From Chamaecrista fasciculata (taxonomy: Eukaryota > Streptophyta > Magnoliopsida > Fabales > Fabaceae): a stretch of 64,000 nucleotides of DNA. The stretch spans positions 187,060 to 251,059 of the forward strand of contig QANZ01012116.1 of NCBI GenBank assembly GCA_003254925.1, in the 5' to 3' direction. Below the pieces are notes generated by a model. It searched no databases and was not told where the DNA came from. It saw only the letters and a list, made by a program, of their open reading frames with translations. Below, one piece after another: positions 26,887 to 37,258 of the stretch; position 1 is the stretch's first letter, and every line of letters starts with the position of its first letter. Made by a program: the position numbers and the translations under genes.

Positions 26887-27190
26887 AGCCAAAGGTATAG
26901 GTTTCTCTGCGATGGTCTTCGCGAGGAAGCAAACAGAGAGCTAGCTGGAGAAGAAGGCAAATACAAAGAAAGTAGTGAAGTACAAATTACAAAAGCTGCA
27001 AGCTGCTTCGTTGATTTTTTCGCCTTCGGATCCTATGGACGGCGGATCCGAAGTTCTAGTAAAGTTCGTCTAATCTTGACCGTTCGAATGACACATGCAG
27101 ATTTCTATATTTTTTTGGTTTTTTTATTTAAATAATATAAAAAAAATAAAGTATTTAGATTTTTAGGAAAAAAAAAACTATTTAGATTTT
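26887..27190 (-). promoter_or_regulatory. reductase 5' leader and proximal promoter region
   Basis: Less AT-rich sequence directly upstream of the reductase ATG on the minus strand, with a GGATCC-containing inverted motif near 27028-27050 (GGATCC and GGATCCG about 13 bases apart). No clear TATA box was found. Beyond 27110 the sequence becomes AT-rich. Confidence 0.35.
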
Positions 27191-27193
27191 TAA

Positions 27194-27500
27194 GACACTC
27201 GAATATGGTCCGAGTATCCCGTTACACAAGGTCCAATCACCCGGTGCCACGTGGCACCGGGTGAAATTTTTTTTTTTTAAACTTTTTTTGGGATACTCGG
27301 ACGCAATCCGAGTATCCCTACCAACTGATGCTGTGTCAATCACCGACTGACTTGACACAGCGTCGATCGTTGATTGACTTTCTTTTGGGATTATCCGAGC
27401 ATCCCAAAAAAATTTGAAATCTGCGAATCATGCGGTGTCACGTGGCATCGCGTGATTCGCGGAGTTCAAATCTTTTTGACCGTTCAACCAAACGGTCAAA
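27194..27500. repeat. cluster of GC-rich palindromes with repeated CCGAGTATCCC motif
   Basis: The 26-bp palindrome at 27238-27263 is perfect and centred on the G-box CACGTG. A perfect 12-bp stem with a 5-base loop follows (27290-27301 with 27307-27318, arm GGGATACTCGGA). Next come a 9-bp stem (CTGTGTCAA 27331-27339 with 27352-27360) and an imperfect 38-bp palindrome at 27423-27460 that also contains CACGTGG. The motif CCGAGTATCCC or variants occurs about four times. The block is far more GC-rich than its surroundings. It is probably the hairpin-rich part of a decayed repeat; no TIR or duplication was found. Confidence 0.6.
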
Positions 27501-28480
27501 AAAAAATTTAAGTAAATTTGGATATTGTTGATTATTCTAAATTAAATTTTTAATTTCGAAAAAATTATTTTTTTATTTTGAAAATATTTTTTTTTCGAAA
27601 ATTATACTTTATAAATAATTTAAGAGTTAAGTATATAATTTTAAATAATGTTGGTTGATATTTTAATAATGTTAGTTGATATTTTGATTTGTTAATATTT
27701 GTGATTGTTGTAGATAATTTGTTAGAAAATGTATTAGTTAAGTTTTAACAATTTTTTGTAATATGAAATACTTGTAGATATTTTTTATTTTAAAAATAAA
27801 TAATTTTCGAATTTATTTTATATTAATTTCGAATAAATTTTTTTTTAATTTTGTAACTAATGTGTCTTATTTTTTTAATTATTTAGAAGATAAAAAGAAG
27901 ATCAAGAGGTGAGTATATAATTTTTAAAATAAAGAGTACATTTTGTTAAATAATGTTGGTTGATATTTTGATTTGTTGATGTTTGTGATTTTTGTAAATA
28001 ATTTGATAGATAGATAATATTATTTATTTTTTAGATTAAAGAGATATAATTGTTTTAGACCTTGTTAATAATTTTATTTGATGATTCTTTAGAAAAGTTA
28101 TTAGATGGTTTTAAGAATTTTTATTATGTTAAATTGTTAAGAATGTTAGTTAATATAAATGGTTAGTAATATTAGACAATAGTAGGTATTTTTTAGATTA
28201 TGTTGATATAATTGTTGTAGACATTGTTAATAATTTGGTTAGTTGATTCTTTATATAAGTTATTATAAGATAATTTTGTTGGATTAAGTTAACATTAGGT
28301 ATTGTTTAGATTAAGTTATTTAATTTAGTAGATAGTTTGTGAAGAATTTTTATTATTAAAAATGTTTAATAATATTATACAAGGATATAATTGTCTTAAA
28401 TAATTGTTTTAGGTCATTGTTTATCTTATGGATTTTTAAATTTTTAACCTCATAAGTGTTTATCTTATAGCTTCTAACCC
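27501..28480. repeat. AT-rich region with degenerate repeated units
   Basis: Low-complexity DNA in which a unit like GTTGGTTGATATTTTGATTT followed by GTTGATGTTTGTGATT recurs (near 27648, 27670 and 27955), together with recurring TTGTTAATAATTT and TAGATTA-containing segments. No coding frame. It probably belongs to the same old repeat as the palindrome cluster on its left, or is a decayed retroelement. Confidence 0.4.
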
Positions 28481-28561
28481 AAACTGTAGTTGGCCAAAAA
28501 AAAAAAAAAACCCAAACTGTAGGAACAATGGAGAGGAGAGAACGGAGAGAACGTCAAGCAC

Positions 28562-28825
28562 GTGATGGTCGCCGAAAAATTACACAATTGTCGAAAATCA
28601 TACTTTCGGTCATTTGTTTACAAAATGCATGTCGCCATTGAACTCAAGAGGTCAAAAAACCTTGGATTAAGAGTTTCCGTAGTCGTCGGGGTTGTGTATC
28701 TCACCAGAAAGTTTGCCGGAGAAAACAAACCTCGCAGGAAAAGCACGACGGCGGCAGCGCTGTTGCTACTAAGGGCGATGGTGTTGCTAGTGTTACTAAC
28801 GGCGGTCATTTGTTTATTGTACTTA
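28562..28825 (+). other. unrecognised open frame cut by a transposon
   Basis: A relatively GC-rich stretch open on the plus strand from 28562; its last ten codons lie within the PIF/Harbinger-like element that starts at 28826. The frame is Lys-, Val- and Leu-rich, with a hydrophobic stretch near its end. The minus strand is also open for 63 codons. I recognise no family. It may be a gene fragment or chance. Confidence 0.2.
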
Positions 28826-30547
28826 GGATGCGTTTGGATGGGGAGGTTAAGTTAAAGGAGGATAAAGGAATGGGGGAGATAATAAAGGAGAGGTAAAGAA
28901 TTTGTGTTATAAAGGAGGTTTTTAATAAATGTTGTTTGGGAAAATGAGAGATAAAGGAGGAATTATGATGTGAAATTATTTTAAAGGGTATGTAATGATT
29001 GTGGTGGGTTGAAATAATTGTATTGGTATTTTAAATTTGTATAGGGGTAAAAATGGTAAAAATAAAGGAGGATAAAGAGTGATTTTTTTTTTTTGGGTTT
29101 TGTTGTTAAAAAAGTAGTATGAGTAATGATTGCCTCGAAATTTGTGCTAAAGGAGGAAGTTAATAAAAGAGATTTTTGAGTGGTAAGATAAAGGAGGATG
29201 AAGGTGTGAATGTGGGACCAAAATGTAATTTTTGAGTAGTGAATTGTAAAATTTTGGGGACTAGACTATATATTTTTCCTGTTTACCGTCTTTTAATTTT
29301 ATTTTAAAATTTTGATACTACAAAAAATATTATCCATGTATATAATATAGGAGGGACCAAAATGTATATTTTCTAGGGTATGAATTATGTATTTTTCAAA
29401 ATTTTCTTCTTCAGTAGTTTCAGAACAAAAAATATTAGCCATATACTGAATGATGGACCAATATGTATCTTTTTTGGGTAAATTACACGGTGGTACCCTG
29501 TGGTTTGACCCTATTTCAATTTGGTACCCTGTGGTTTGAAACCTGACACTTTGGTACCCTTTGGAGCTATTTTGTAATTTTAACCATAACAAATTTACAA
29601 AAATTACCAATTGACCCAAAATTTTTTCAAAAAAGTACAAATAGGTCCCTGGATACATATTATTTAGGGACTAAAATGAGAACTTTAAAGTTTTGGATAC
29701 ATATACAAATAGGTCCCTCAAAAATTACCAATTGACCCTGTGGTTTGAATTTTGTTTTTATATTTTTACACTACAAAAAATATTACTTATATATATACTG
29801 GAAGAAGAACCAAATTGTAAAGTTTTGGGGAATGAATTATATATTTTTTCCCATTACTGTTTTTTAAATATGTTCATAAATTTTTACATCACAAAAAATA
29901 TTATTCATATATATACTGCAAGAGGGACCAAAATTTATATTTTTTGGGTCTTGATTATATATTTTATTTCATGAATTAAAATGTAAATAACATGGACTTA
30001 ATTATTTTATTTTAAATTTTGACTCTAAAAAATATTATTAAAATAATTGAAAAAATAGAGGAAGGGATACCAACATATCAAAAATTATATATTTTGATGA
30101 CTCAAGTATTGACTTATTGAGTTGGTATAATTTCAAAGACTAAAATTATTTTTTAAGTAAATTAATATAAATTATATATATAATATAATATAATATAAGA
30201 GAGAGAGGTGTGAGTAAGAAAAAAAAGAAAATAGTAAGAAAAGATGAATGGAGAGAGAAAGTTGTAAGGGTAATAAATAAAAATATTTTAATATGCAATT
30301 TACAAATATACCCTTTGAGTATTTTATTAATTTATAGTAAAAAGTAGGTAATTATAGGTAGTTGAGTAGGGATATGTTAGTAATTTGAGAAGTTAAAGGA
30401 GAGATAAATGAGAGATAAAGGAGAAAAATAAAGGAGGGGAAGATAACTGTGAAACAAACAAGATTTTTTACTGTAGCTCTGGTATTAAATGAGTATTGGG
30501 AGATAAAGGAGAGATAAAGAGAGATAAAGGTGCATCCAAACGCACCC
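28826..30547. mobile_element. PIF/Harbinger-like non-autonomous element, copy 2 (1722 bp)
   Basis: The left end is GGATGCGTTTGGATG and the right end, reversed, is GGGTGCGTTTGGATG. TTA flanks both sides (28823-28825 and 30548-30550). Subterminal arrays of ATAAAGGAG-type motifs occur at both ends. The middle is AT-rich with repeated ATATATACTG and GGGACCAAA-like motifs and no transposase frame. Its left and right parts match the element at 1301-3103, so this is a family with at least two copies in the window. Confidence 0.8.
29476..29750. mobile_element. foldback fragment nested in PIF-like copy 2
   Basis: Begins GGGTAAATTACACGGTGGTA, the end type of Mutator-like foldbacks, followed by three repeats of a GGTACCCTGTGGTTTGA-like unit. 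The segment ends near a last CCCTGTGGTTTGAA at about 29727-29748. The matching right terminus is missing, so the insertion is incomplete. No target duplication was found. Confidence 0.4.
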
Positions 30548-30550
30548 TTA

Positions 30551-31464
30551 ATGTTGCTACTTCTCTTTCATTTACATGCTGCTACTTCTTTCATGCAATT
30601 TTCAAGCTATGGTAAATTCATTAGCATGTAAATGAAAGAGAAGTACAATAAATTCCCAAAGTGTCCTTGTACAGACCAAACACTGCCTAAACGGTTAGAC
30701 TATCCATTAGAAATTCTAAGAATGATCAAATGAAAGAGTGACCAGATATCAAGGCTTTTGAATCATATGCGTACATTGCAAATCACCCAACCAAACCAAA
30801 CGATCCCTAAAGTGACATTAAGTGGTTCTCCGAGTCAATGAATATGGCTCATGTGTCTGCTTCAAACCAATAATTCCACTTGGTTTCTTCAAAGAGTTTG
30901 TTGAGTGCTAAATTTGACTTTGACTTTAACTTTACAAATAGTATTATTATATATTAGAATAAATTTATATTCCGCCATAACAAAACGCAGAAATTTTCCT
31001 TTCTTTCTTTTTTATTCTTTTCGATGGCAAAGCCCAAACTTGCATCTAGAGTTTAGAAATAAAAATAGAAGAAAGAAAGGATTTTTCTTTTTTTCTATAT
31101 CTCGTCCTTTACTCCTTTCAAATTGGGATTAAAAAAAATCTAACATGAATTGGTTTTAATAAGTTAAAAAAGGTTTCCAACTAAACAATTACATTCTCAT
31201 GTTCAAGTTTCAACTTGACTTTAAGTAATTTTGGAGTAAATGATCTTTTTTTTAATTTAGTGTTCATAAAAATTGGAGAGTAAGGATTAAGGAAGGAGAC
31301 AACCCAGGTTTCAAAATAAAAAAGGCTGAAAATTTGCCAGGAATTCAAGATAGAAATGGCTTATAAGCTCGTAGTTTCTCTGTTCTAAACTTCTAATAAT
31401 TTTTAAGGTCTCAATCAACTGTCATGGGGTTTATATATATATATATAATTATATATATATAGTA
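30551..31464. other. intergenic DNA, no gene recognised
   Basis: AT-rich sequence. A 20-base segment (GCATGTAAATGAAAGAGAAG near 30625) is the approximate complement of sequence at 30559-30580, giving a small inverted repeat just outside the transposon. It ends in a TA-rich tract (31433-31460). Nothing else is supported. Confidence 0.4.
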
Positions 31465-31986
31465 GAGGAAACCTATTATTTGATCCCTCTTTTTTTACTG
31501 AGTTAACGATTTGGTCTCTCATTTATTGAAATAGACTACTCAGTCTCTCATTTATCATAATTGTGAACTATTTAATCCCTTATTTATCATAATCATCAAC
31601 TATCGGACGTTAAATGCTTACATGACATCGTTAAATGCCACTTTTATATCCTAATCACCTAAGCCAACCGAACCGGACCAACAAACACAATTAAACCGAC
31701 CTAAAATTGAATTAGGCCCAAATATTTGTATTACACGTGAAGTTTCGATAAGACATAAATTATTGAATTATTCCTAAATCTCAAAGCTTAAGTAGTCCCA
31801 AATAGTTAAATATTAACGTGTTACATGTACACTTAATGGCCAGGTTATCAGTGTTGGTAACGGAGATAGACTACAGGAATTAACGAGTTGACATTTCTAA
31901 TTTTTGAGGGACCAAATAGTATATTTAAAAAATGAAGGGACCAAATAGTTAAAAATGTTGGAAAGACCAAATAGTAGGTTTTTCTT
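31465..31986. mobile_element. short terminal-inverted-repeat element in a TA tract
   Basis: The left end is GAGGAAACCTATTATTTGAT and the right end, reversed, is AAGAAAAACCTACTATTTGG, with further inverted similarity inside (GGTCTCTCATTTA against GGGACCAAATAG-type units). It sits within TATATATA sequence, so the target duplication cannot be read. About 520 bp, non-coding. Its left 60 bases resemble the internal part of the Helitron-like units at 37556 and 38011. Confidence 0.55.
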
Positions 31987-31998
31987 ATATATATAATA

Positions 31999-32395
31999 GG
32001 CCAAAGTGCACTTTTGGTCCCATAACTTTGGCAAAGGTTTCAATTTGGTCCCATAACTTTTTTTGTTGCAATTTTGATCCTATAACTTTGGCAAAGGTCT
32101 CAATTTGGTCCCATAACTTTTTTGTTGCAATTTTGGTCCTATAACTTCTAAAAACGTCTCACCGTTGGTCCCAAGTTGATTTCCATTCGTGTTATAACTT
32201 CACCCATATTTGTCACGTCATCATCCAACTCAGTATGACAGATCATCTTTAGCGGCAAATAATGGATGAAAATCAGCATTGAGACCAACAATGAGACGTT
32301 TTCAAAAGTTATGGGAGCAAAATTGCAACAAAAAAAGTTATGGGACCAAATTGAGACCTTTGCCAAAGTTATGGGACCTAAAGTGCACTTTAGCC
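31999..32395. mobile_element. Mutator-like MITE with 9-bp duplication (397 bp)
   Basis: Nearly identical terminal inverted repeats of about 40 bp: the left begins GGCCAAAGTGCACTTTTGGT and the right, reversed, begins GGCTAAAGTGCACTTTAGGT; both continue CCCATAACTTTGGCAAAGG. The 9-bp duplication TATATAATA is perfect (31990-31998 and 32396-32404), which fits Mutator-like elements. There is no coding capacity. Confidence 0.85.
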
Positions 32396-32404
32396 TATAT
32401 AATA

Positions 32405-32629
32405 AACTGCTAGTTACGAAAAGAAGCCCCAAAACTAAGGCACGTGAGCCCCACCTTGTTTTCCCCTCAAAACAGGCGTGAGAAAGGCACCTTTAAGAAA
32501 AAGCACTTGCTTCAGTGCGTGCGTGCCTCAAATTCCCTCATATTGCTTCTCCCTCTTCCCCATCATCTTCCCTCAAAGTCAAACTTCCATACCATAATCT
32601 TCAATCTTCAATCTTCAATCGTCATCAGA
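32405..32629 (+). other. CT-rich leader-like segment
   Basis: After the MITE the sequence becomes less AT-rich and pyrimidine-rich, with TCAATCT repeated three times near 32599-32617, resembling a plant 5' untranslated leader. It precedes the small open frame at 32630. A transcript start here is inference only. Confidence 0.3.
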
Positions 32630-32737
32630 ATGCATAATCTTCGTTCTAGTCGCTGGTGCTTCTTCTACAAGGTGGTTCACACGGTGGTCACGCCTCTGTT
32701 TGCTTCTTCTACTAGAGGTATTTCTAAGTTATTGTAG
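32630..32737 (+). CDS. candidate small ORF, 35 aa, unknown
   Basis: An ATG in a leader-like, CT-rich context opens a 35-residue frame (MHNLRSSRWCFFYKVV and on, ending SKLL). It contains two aromatic residues after a Trp-Cys pair and several Arg and Ser. I recognise no known small-peptide family. An upstream in-frame ATG at 32444 would give 97 residues, but its extra part looks like translated leader. It could also be the first exon of a longer gene or chance. Confidence 0.2.
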   Translation: MHNLRSSRWCFFYKVVHTVVTPLFASSTRGISKLL

Positions 32738-33845
32738 CAATGCTTGCAGAATCCATCTTCAATTCCAAAATAATTGTTAGTGTCTGTCACTCTGTCTTCT
32801 ATGAATTGAAGGAAAATTAAAGAAAAAAAACAATGGATGGAATTTGTTACTGACTCTGCTGGTTCGTAATTAATGGTGTGGTCACAGTCACACTCTCATT
32901 TTTCTAATTTGTTACTTTGTACATTTCATACTCCCAAGTGAAATCGTCCATATTACCAGAACCAATTTCTGTTAGATGACCCATTTGCACAACGTGGAAT
33001 GGGACTATTAGAATGTTATCAAAGCAAATTGAAGCATCTTGACACAAATATTAAATCTCTAGTACTATGTTATTTAGGTTACATACAAGACAGATTTTAA
33101 TCTTTTCACATTTCTTATGTCAAATAGTTAATAAATCAGTTTCTTCAGGAATGTCTCTGAATATAATCCAACAACCGATTCATCATTAAGTGATCATGAC
33201 AGAAACACTACTTGCTATGAGAAACGGTGACATCAATGTGTGCTCAGAGGAATAATTAAGCTATTCTTGTAGGTTTCTGATTACTATGATCTCCATGTGT
33301 TTGTGAAAATGCCGATCTGAACATACTGTTTCGCAATTTCCTTCAGAATCACAGCCTCTAAGAACAACATTACTGCTGCTTTCATCTTTGATCTTAGAAC
33401 ATGATAAATCATAAATGTGTCTAAAGTGCTTTTCCTCTATAAATTTTACATCAATTTTTAATTTCCTCCCCAAAATTTTATATATTGGTTGATTTTATAC
33501 CCTTGTTCCAACTATGTCAAATAGGTCCCCAAAGTTTGAGTGTATTATTAAATATGACCCTACTGTTTGGGTTCATTGTCATATATGTCTAATAAAAATA
33601 TATTCATATGGAGTATGCCCTTAAGTCATTTGACGGAGTTAGAATAATGGATAAAATTGGACAAGACATGAAATTTTAAGGATGAAATTAAAATTGATGT
33701 TAAGTTTGAGGATGAAAACGTAATTTTGCCATCATAAATTTGAGCAGGAATGCTTACTCGAAATATAGGGAGATAGTTATAGTTTACTTAGTCAGTTATT
33801 AGTGAATTTTGATCAAATGAGTGGGGAGTTCGTTTTGATTATCTA
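32738..33845. other. intergenic DNA, no gene recognised
   Basis: AT-rich sequence without a supported gene. A foldback-like phrase (CCCCAAAGTTTGAGTG near 33522, with GTTAAGTTTGAGGATGAAAA near 33699) suggests a weak old MITE remnant between about 33470 and 33750. The minus-strand open frame at 33261-33473 has no recognisable domain. Confidence 0.35.
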
Positions 33846-34909
33846 TTGCTTTACAGCGAGCTAGAAAAGTGGGGAGTTCGCCGGAGAAGAAGAGGATATT
33901 TACGGCGTTTGTTCTCGCCGGTCAGCATCTTAATTTCTACGTTGTCACTGTTTCTGCGAGCTCGTTACACAGGTAATGCACACACTTGGCCCTCTCCTTC
34001 AGATTTTAAGCTTATTGGTAGAAGTGTTTTCTTTGGCGTGCTTCTGATTGAATAGGCTAAGGTTTTGATGTCTGTTCTGGGCATACACAGTATTTAATCC
34101 TTTTAGTCAATAATAGTTATTTACTTGTTTTCATATAGTTATTTTGTAATGGATGATTCTTGTCAAATATCTCTTACTTTGGTTCCTTAGCACTGTAATC
34201 TTGATGCTCTCGCTGATTTTTTTGGGTTTCTATTCAATTGTGTATGGGATTTTAGAACTAGACCTTAGTGATATAATGGCTAGGTGCTGCTCGTGAAGTG
34301 TTTGATAGAAGTTGAGGGATTATTTTAGTGCATTTTGAACTTAAGGAACTGATTTAAAACTTCCAATCAAGATCGAGGATCAAAATTCAATTGCAAACTT
34401 TGAACCAAAATTCTGGTTCAAACTTTGAACCAGAAATCTGGTTTGAACCAGAATTTCTGGTTCAAAGTTTGAACCAGAAAAACCAGAATTTTCTGGTTCA
34501 AAGTATGTTCCCGTTGCCTTTAACTTCCCCAACATATCCCATTATCACACTCACACTCCTTCATTCGTTACCTTCATTCACACTCCTTGGCAAAAATCAA
34601 ATTGACTTCTTCTAATTGCAACTTGTTAGGATAATGCCTATATGTATTGCTTGTCCATTTCTTGAAAGGGTGTGTGCATTAACATCAGAAGCAATAGGGA
34701 TTAGGGAGGTGGACTTCCACTTTATATGCACTAACACATAGAATTGATGATAAGGCCCATAAGAGACCATTAGTTGTCATGCATTAATTAATCTTTATTT
34801 TATTTTTAAGAGTTTTTTTTTATTTGTTGTTGTTGAAGTTTAATTAATCTTGATTTTATTTGTTATGTTTGAACTAATCTGGTTGTTTATTTTTCTATTT
34901 CATTTATAG
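33846..34909 (+). promoter_or_regulatory. probable 5' leader exon and leader intron of the glycosyltransferase gene
   Basis: A G- and C-richer stretch (about 33860-33972) ends in a good donor, ACACAG|GTAATG. The ATG of the glycosyltransferase follows two bases after a good acceptor, TTTATAG|GC, at 34909. A leader exon ending at 33972 and an intron at 33973-34909 are therefore likely. The intron contains a palindromic repeat (34396-34504). Transcript evidence would be needed to confirm. Confidence 0.5.
34396..34504. repeat. palindromic cluster of GAACCAGAA and TTCTGGTTC units
   Basis: About 110 bases made of alternating AACTTTGAACCAGAA and its complement TTCTGGTTCAAAGTTT, with at least four units in each orientation. 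The segment can fold into one long or several short hairpins. It lies within the probable leader intron of the glycosyltransferase gene. Confidence 0.7.
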
Positions 34910-34911
34910 GC

Positions 34912-36372
34912 ATGGCTAGAAAAAGATTGGTAAACATACCACCACCCTTTTCGTCTTCTTCTTATTACCTATGTACCACCCTCTTCTGCATCGTCCTCTT
35001 CACCATACCTGTCGTCCTCCTCCTCCACACATCCACAAGCTCCTCCATATGGACCAACCATGTCACCACCAACAAGCCTTGGTCTGGTGATCTTCGCTTA
35101 TCTGAATTCTCATGGAACCGCCTCCAATTTTCCCAACACCTCCATATCCCACCAATGCCTCTCAAAATTGCTGTCTTCTCTAGAAAATGGCCTATTGGCA
35201 CCACCCCAGGTGGCATGGAACGTCACGCACACACCCTTCACACTGCCTTAGCTAGCCGTGGCCATCAAGTTCACATCTTTACTTCTCCCCAAGATGAACC
35301 TACTTCTTCTTCTTCTTCAGTTGCTCCTTCATCACCTTACATCCACTTTCATGAGGGTGAGCCAGGAAGGTGGAGATACAATAAAGCTTGGGAACAATTT
35401 CAAGAAGAGAATCAGAGACAACCCTTTGATGTTGTTCACTCAGAAAGTGTGGCACTTCCTCATTGGATTGCTAGGAACCTTTCAAACCTTGCAGTTTCAT
35501 GGCATGGCATAGCATTGGAGAGTCTGCAATCAGATATATTCCAAGACTTGGCTAGGAGACCTGGTGAGCCAACATCCCCTTCTTTTACACAAACCATACA
35601 AGGGGTTGTCCCTAAGGTTCTGAATGAGATAAGATTCTTCAAGAACTATGCTCATCATGTTGCTATTAGTGATAGTTGTGGGGAGATGCTTCGGGATGTG
35701 TATCAAATCCCCAGCAGAAGGGTCCATGTGATTCTAAATGGTGTTGATGAGGATGACTTCAGAGAAGATGTAGAATTGGGGAAAAAGTTCAGAGCCAAAA
35801 TTGGGATTCCTAGGAATGCCAATTTAGTGCTAGGTGTGGCTGGAAGATTGGTGAAGGATAAGGGCCATCCTTTGCTTCATGAAGCATTCTCCAAGTTGAT
35901 AACAAAGAACCCAAATGTGTATTTGGTTGTTGCAGGCTCAGGACCGTGGGAGAATAGGTACAAAGATTTAGGGAGCCAAGTTCTTGTTTTAGGATCTATG
36001 AGTCCTTCCATGTTGAGGGCATTCTATAATGCTATTGACATTTTTGTGAATCCCACACTTAGACCACAAGGGCTTGATCTTACTCTAATGGAGGCTATGA
36101 TGAGTGGGAAACCCCTTTTGGCATCAAGATTTCCGAGCATCAAAGGTAGTGTAGTTGTTGATGATGAGTTTGGGTATATGTTCTCTCCAAATGTGGAGTC
36201 ATTGTTAGAGTCTCTTGAGGAAGTAGTAAAGGAAGGCCCAGAGAGGCTAGCAAGGAGGGGAAAAGCATGCCGTGAATATGCAGCTTCCATGTTTACAGCA
36301 AGAAAGATGGCATTAGCATATGAGAGACTCTTTTTATGTATAAAAGATGAAGCATTTTGTACCTATCCTTGA
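34912..36372 (+). CDS. GT4-type glycosyltransferase, single-exon CDS, 486 aa
   Basis: Family 4 glycosyltransferase related to the plant group of Arabidopsis At1g19710 and At1g75420; the substrate of this group is not established. The N-terminus is a type II membrane anchor (hydrophobic residues about 18-39) after a short basic MARKR segment, so the enzyme probably faces the Golgi or ER lumen. KIAVFSRKWPIGTTPGGMER (about 85-104) is the donor-binding loop start of the GT-B fold. The C-terminal half has GVAGRLVKDKGH (about 308-319), VVAGSGPW (about 339-346) and the signature GLDLTLMEAMMSGKP (387-401) with its paired Glu motif. Length is normal for the group and no frameshift is seen. It is isolated, with no neighbour in the same pathway. 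Confidence 0.9.
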   Translation: MARKRLVNIPPPFSSSSYYLCTTLFCIVLFTIPVVLLLHTSTSSSIWTNHVTTNKPWSGDLRLSEFSWNRLQFSQHLHIPPMPLKIAVFSRKWPIGTTPGGMERHAHTLHTALASRGHQVHIFTSPQDEPTSSSSSVAPSSPYIHFHEGEPGRWRYNKAWEQFQEENQRQPFDVVHSESVALPHWIARNLSNLAVSWHGIALESLQSDIFQDLARRPGEPTSPSFTQTIQGVVPKVLNEIRFFKNYAHHVAISDSCGEMLRDVYQIPSRRVHVILNGVDEDDFREDVELGKKFRAKIGIPRNANLVLGVAGRLVKDKGHPLLHEAFSKLITKNPNVYLVVAGSGPWENRYKDLGSQVLVLGSMSPSMLRAFYNAIDIFVNPTLRPQGLDLTLMEAMMSGKPLLASRFPSIKGSVVVDDEFGYMFSPNVESLLESLEEVVKEGPERLARRGKACREYAASMFTARKMALAYERLFLCIKDEAFCTYP

Positions 36373-37079
36373 AGGGACATAGGTTATATATAGGCACTCC
36401 ATTCTTTCTTCTTTGTTTTTGAACTTTTCTTCGTGATATATATAATACTATACTCATTATTCGATCCCAGGTCCTGATGCTCTTTATTGCATGCCTAAAA
36501 AAATTAATAAAGAATAGAAAAATACTATCACTTTTATAAAGTTTTTTATATGATAGCCAAGCTATAAATTTTGTACTTCAAATTATTCAAAAGAAAATTA
36601 TAGAAAAATAATAAGCAAATTTTTTTTTTAAGAAAATAGACTAAAAAAGACAAATGAGGAAAAGAAACAAAAGGATGAATTATACTTGCTTAGATTTTAC
36701 TTGTTTTCAAATAATAGTAAAATAAATTATATTTAATAAATATTGAATTAATATCAAAATAAAAAAAATTAGAAAATGTGGAGATGCAAGTAAAAAAAGT
36801 TGAAGAAGGTAAGTAATATAACGGGCCAAAACTTTTGGCCGAAAAAAATAATAATGGGCCAAACTATTGATTAAATAATTAAAAAACAGTTTTACTTTTT
36901 ATTCTTTTTACCAAAAAAAAATTGTTTCACTGAATTTTGTGAAGGAGGGGAGGTTTGGGCGGAAAAACTGCACAGTGAAAAGTTCACGAATCGTACCAGA
37001 GAGATTCTGCATATAATATTTTATTTTAGCCAAGATTATGCGGTTTTTTTATTTATATAATACAAAACAAAAAAAAAAT
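36373..37079. other. 3' region of the glycosyltransferase gene and intergenic DNA
   Basis: The first part should be the 3' untranslated region. The rest is AT-rich with A and T runs. No gene or delimited repeat is seen. Confidence 0.4.
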
Positions 37080-37240
37080 TTCGATCCCCGAAAAATAAAA
37101 TTATTTCGGAGATGGGTGTCACGTCATTCAGCGCATTTTTTTTAAAAAAAAATAGGAAATCGCAGGGTGTGTCAGTTGGAAATCGCAAATCAGCCTGCGA
37201 TTTTTGACAGCCCGATTTTAAAAATTTTCTGATTCATTTT
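37080..37240. repeat. GC-richer patch with inverted AAATCGCAG / CTGCGATTT motifs
   Basis: AAATCGCAGGG near 37157 pairs with CCTGCGATTT near 37194, with another AAATCGCAA between them. TGTCACGTCA and a CCCCGAAAAATAAAATTATTTCGG-type inverted pair flank on the left. It resembles in style, but not in sequence, the palindrome block at 27194-27500 and is probably part of the same older repeat as the hairpin at 37259. Confidence 0.4.
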
Positions 37241-37258
37241 TGAATTCGAAAATTATCA

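Noticed and set aside
26890-26892. A start two codons upstream of the reductase ATG
   Set aside because: That codon is TTG in the DNA; the family N-terminus begins MES, which matches the ATG at 26886.
33261-33473. 70-codon minus-strand frame
   Set aside because: No family recognised and no supporting context.
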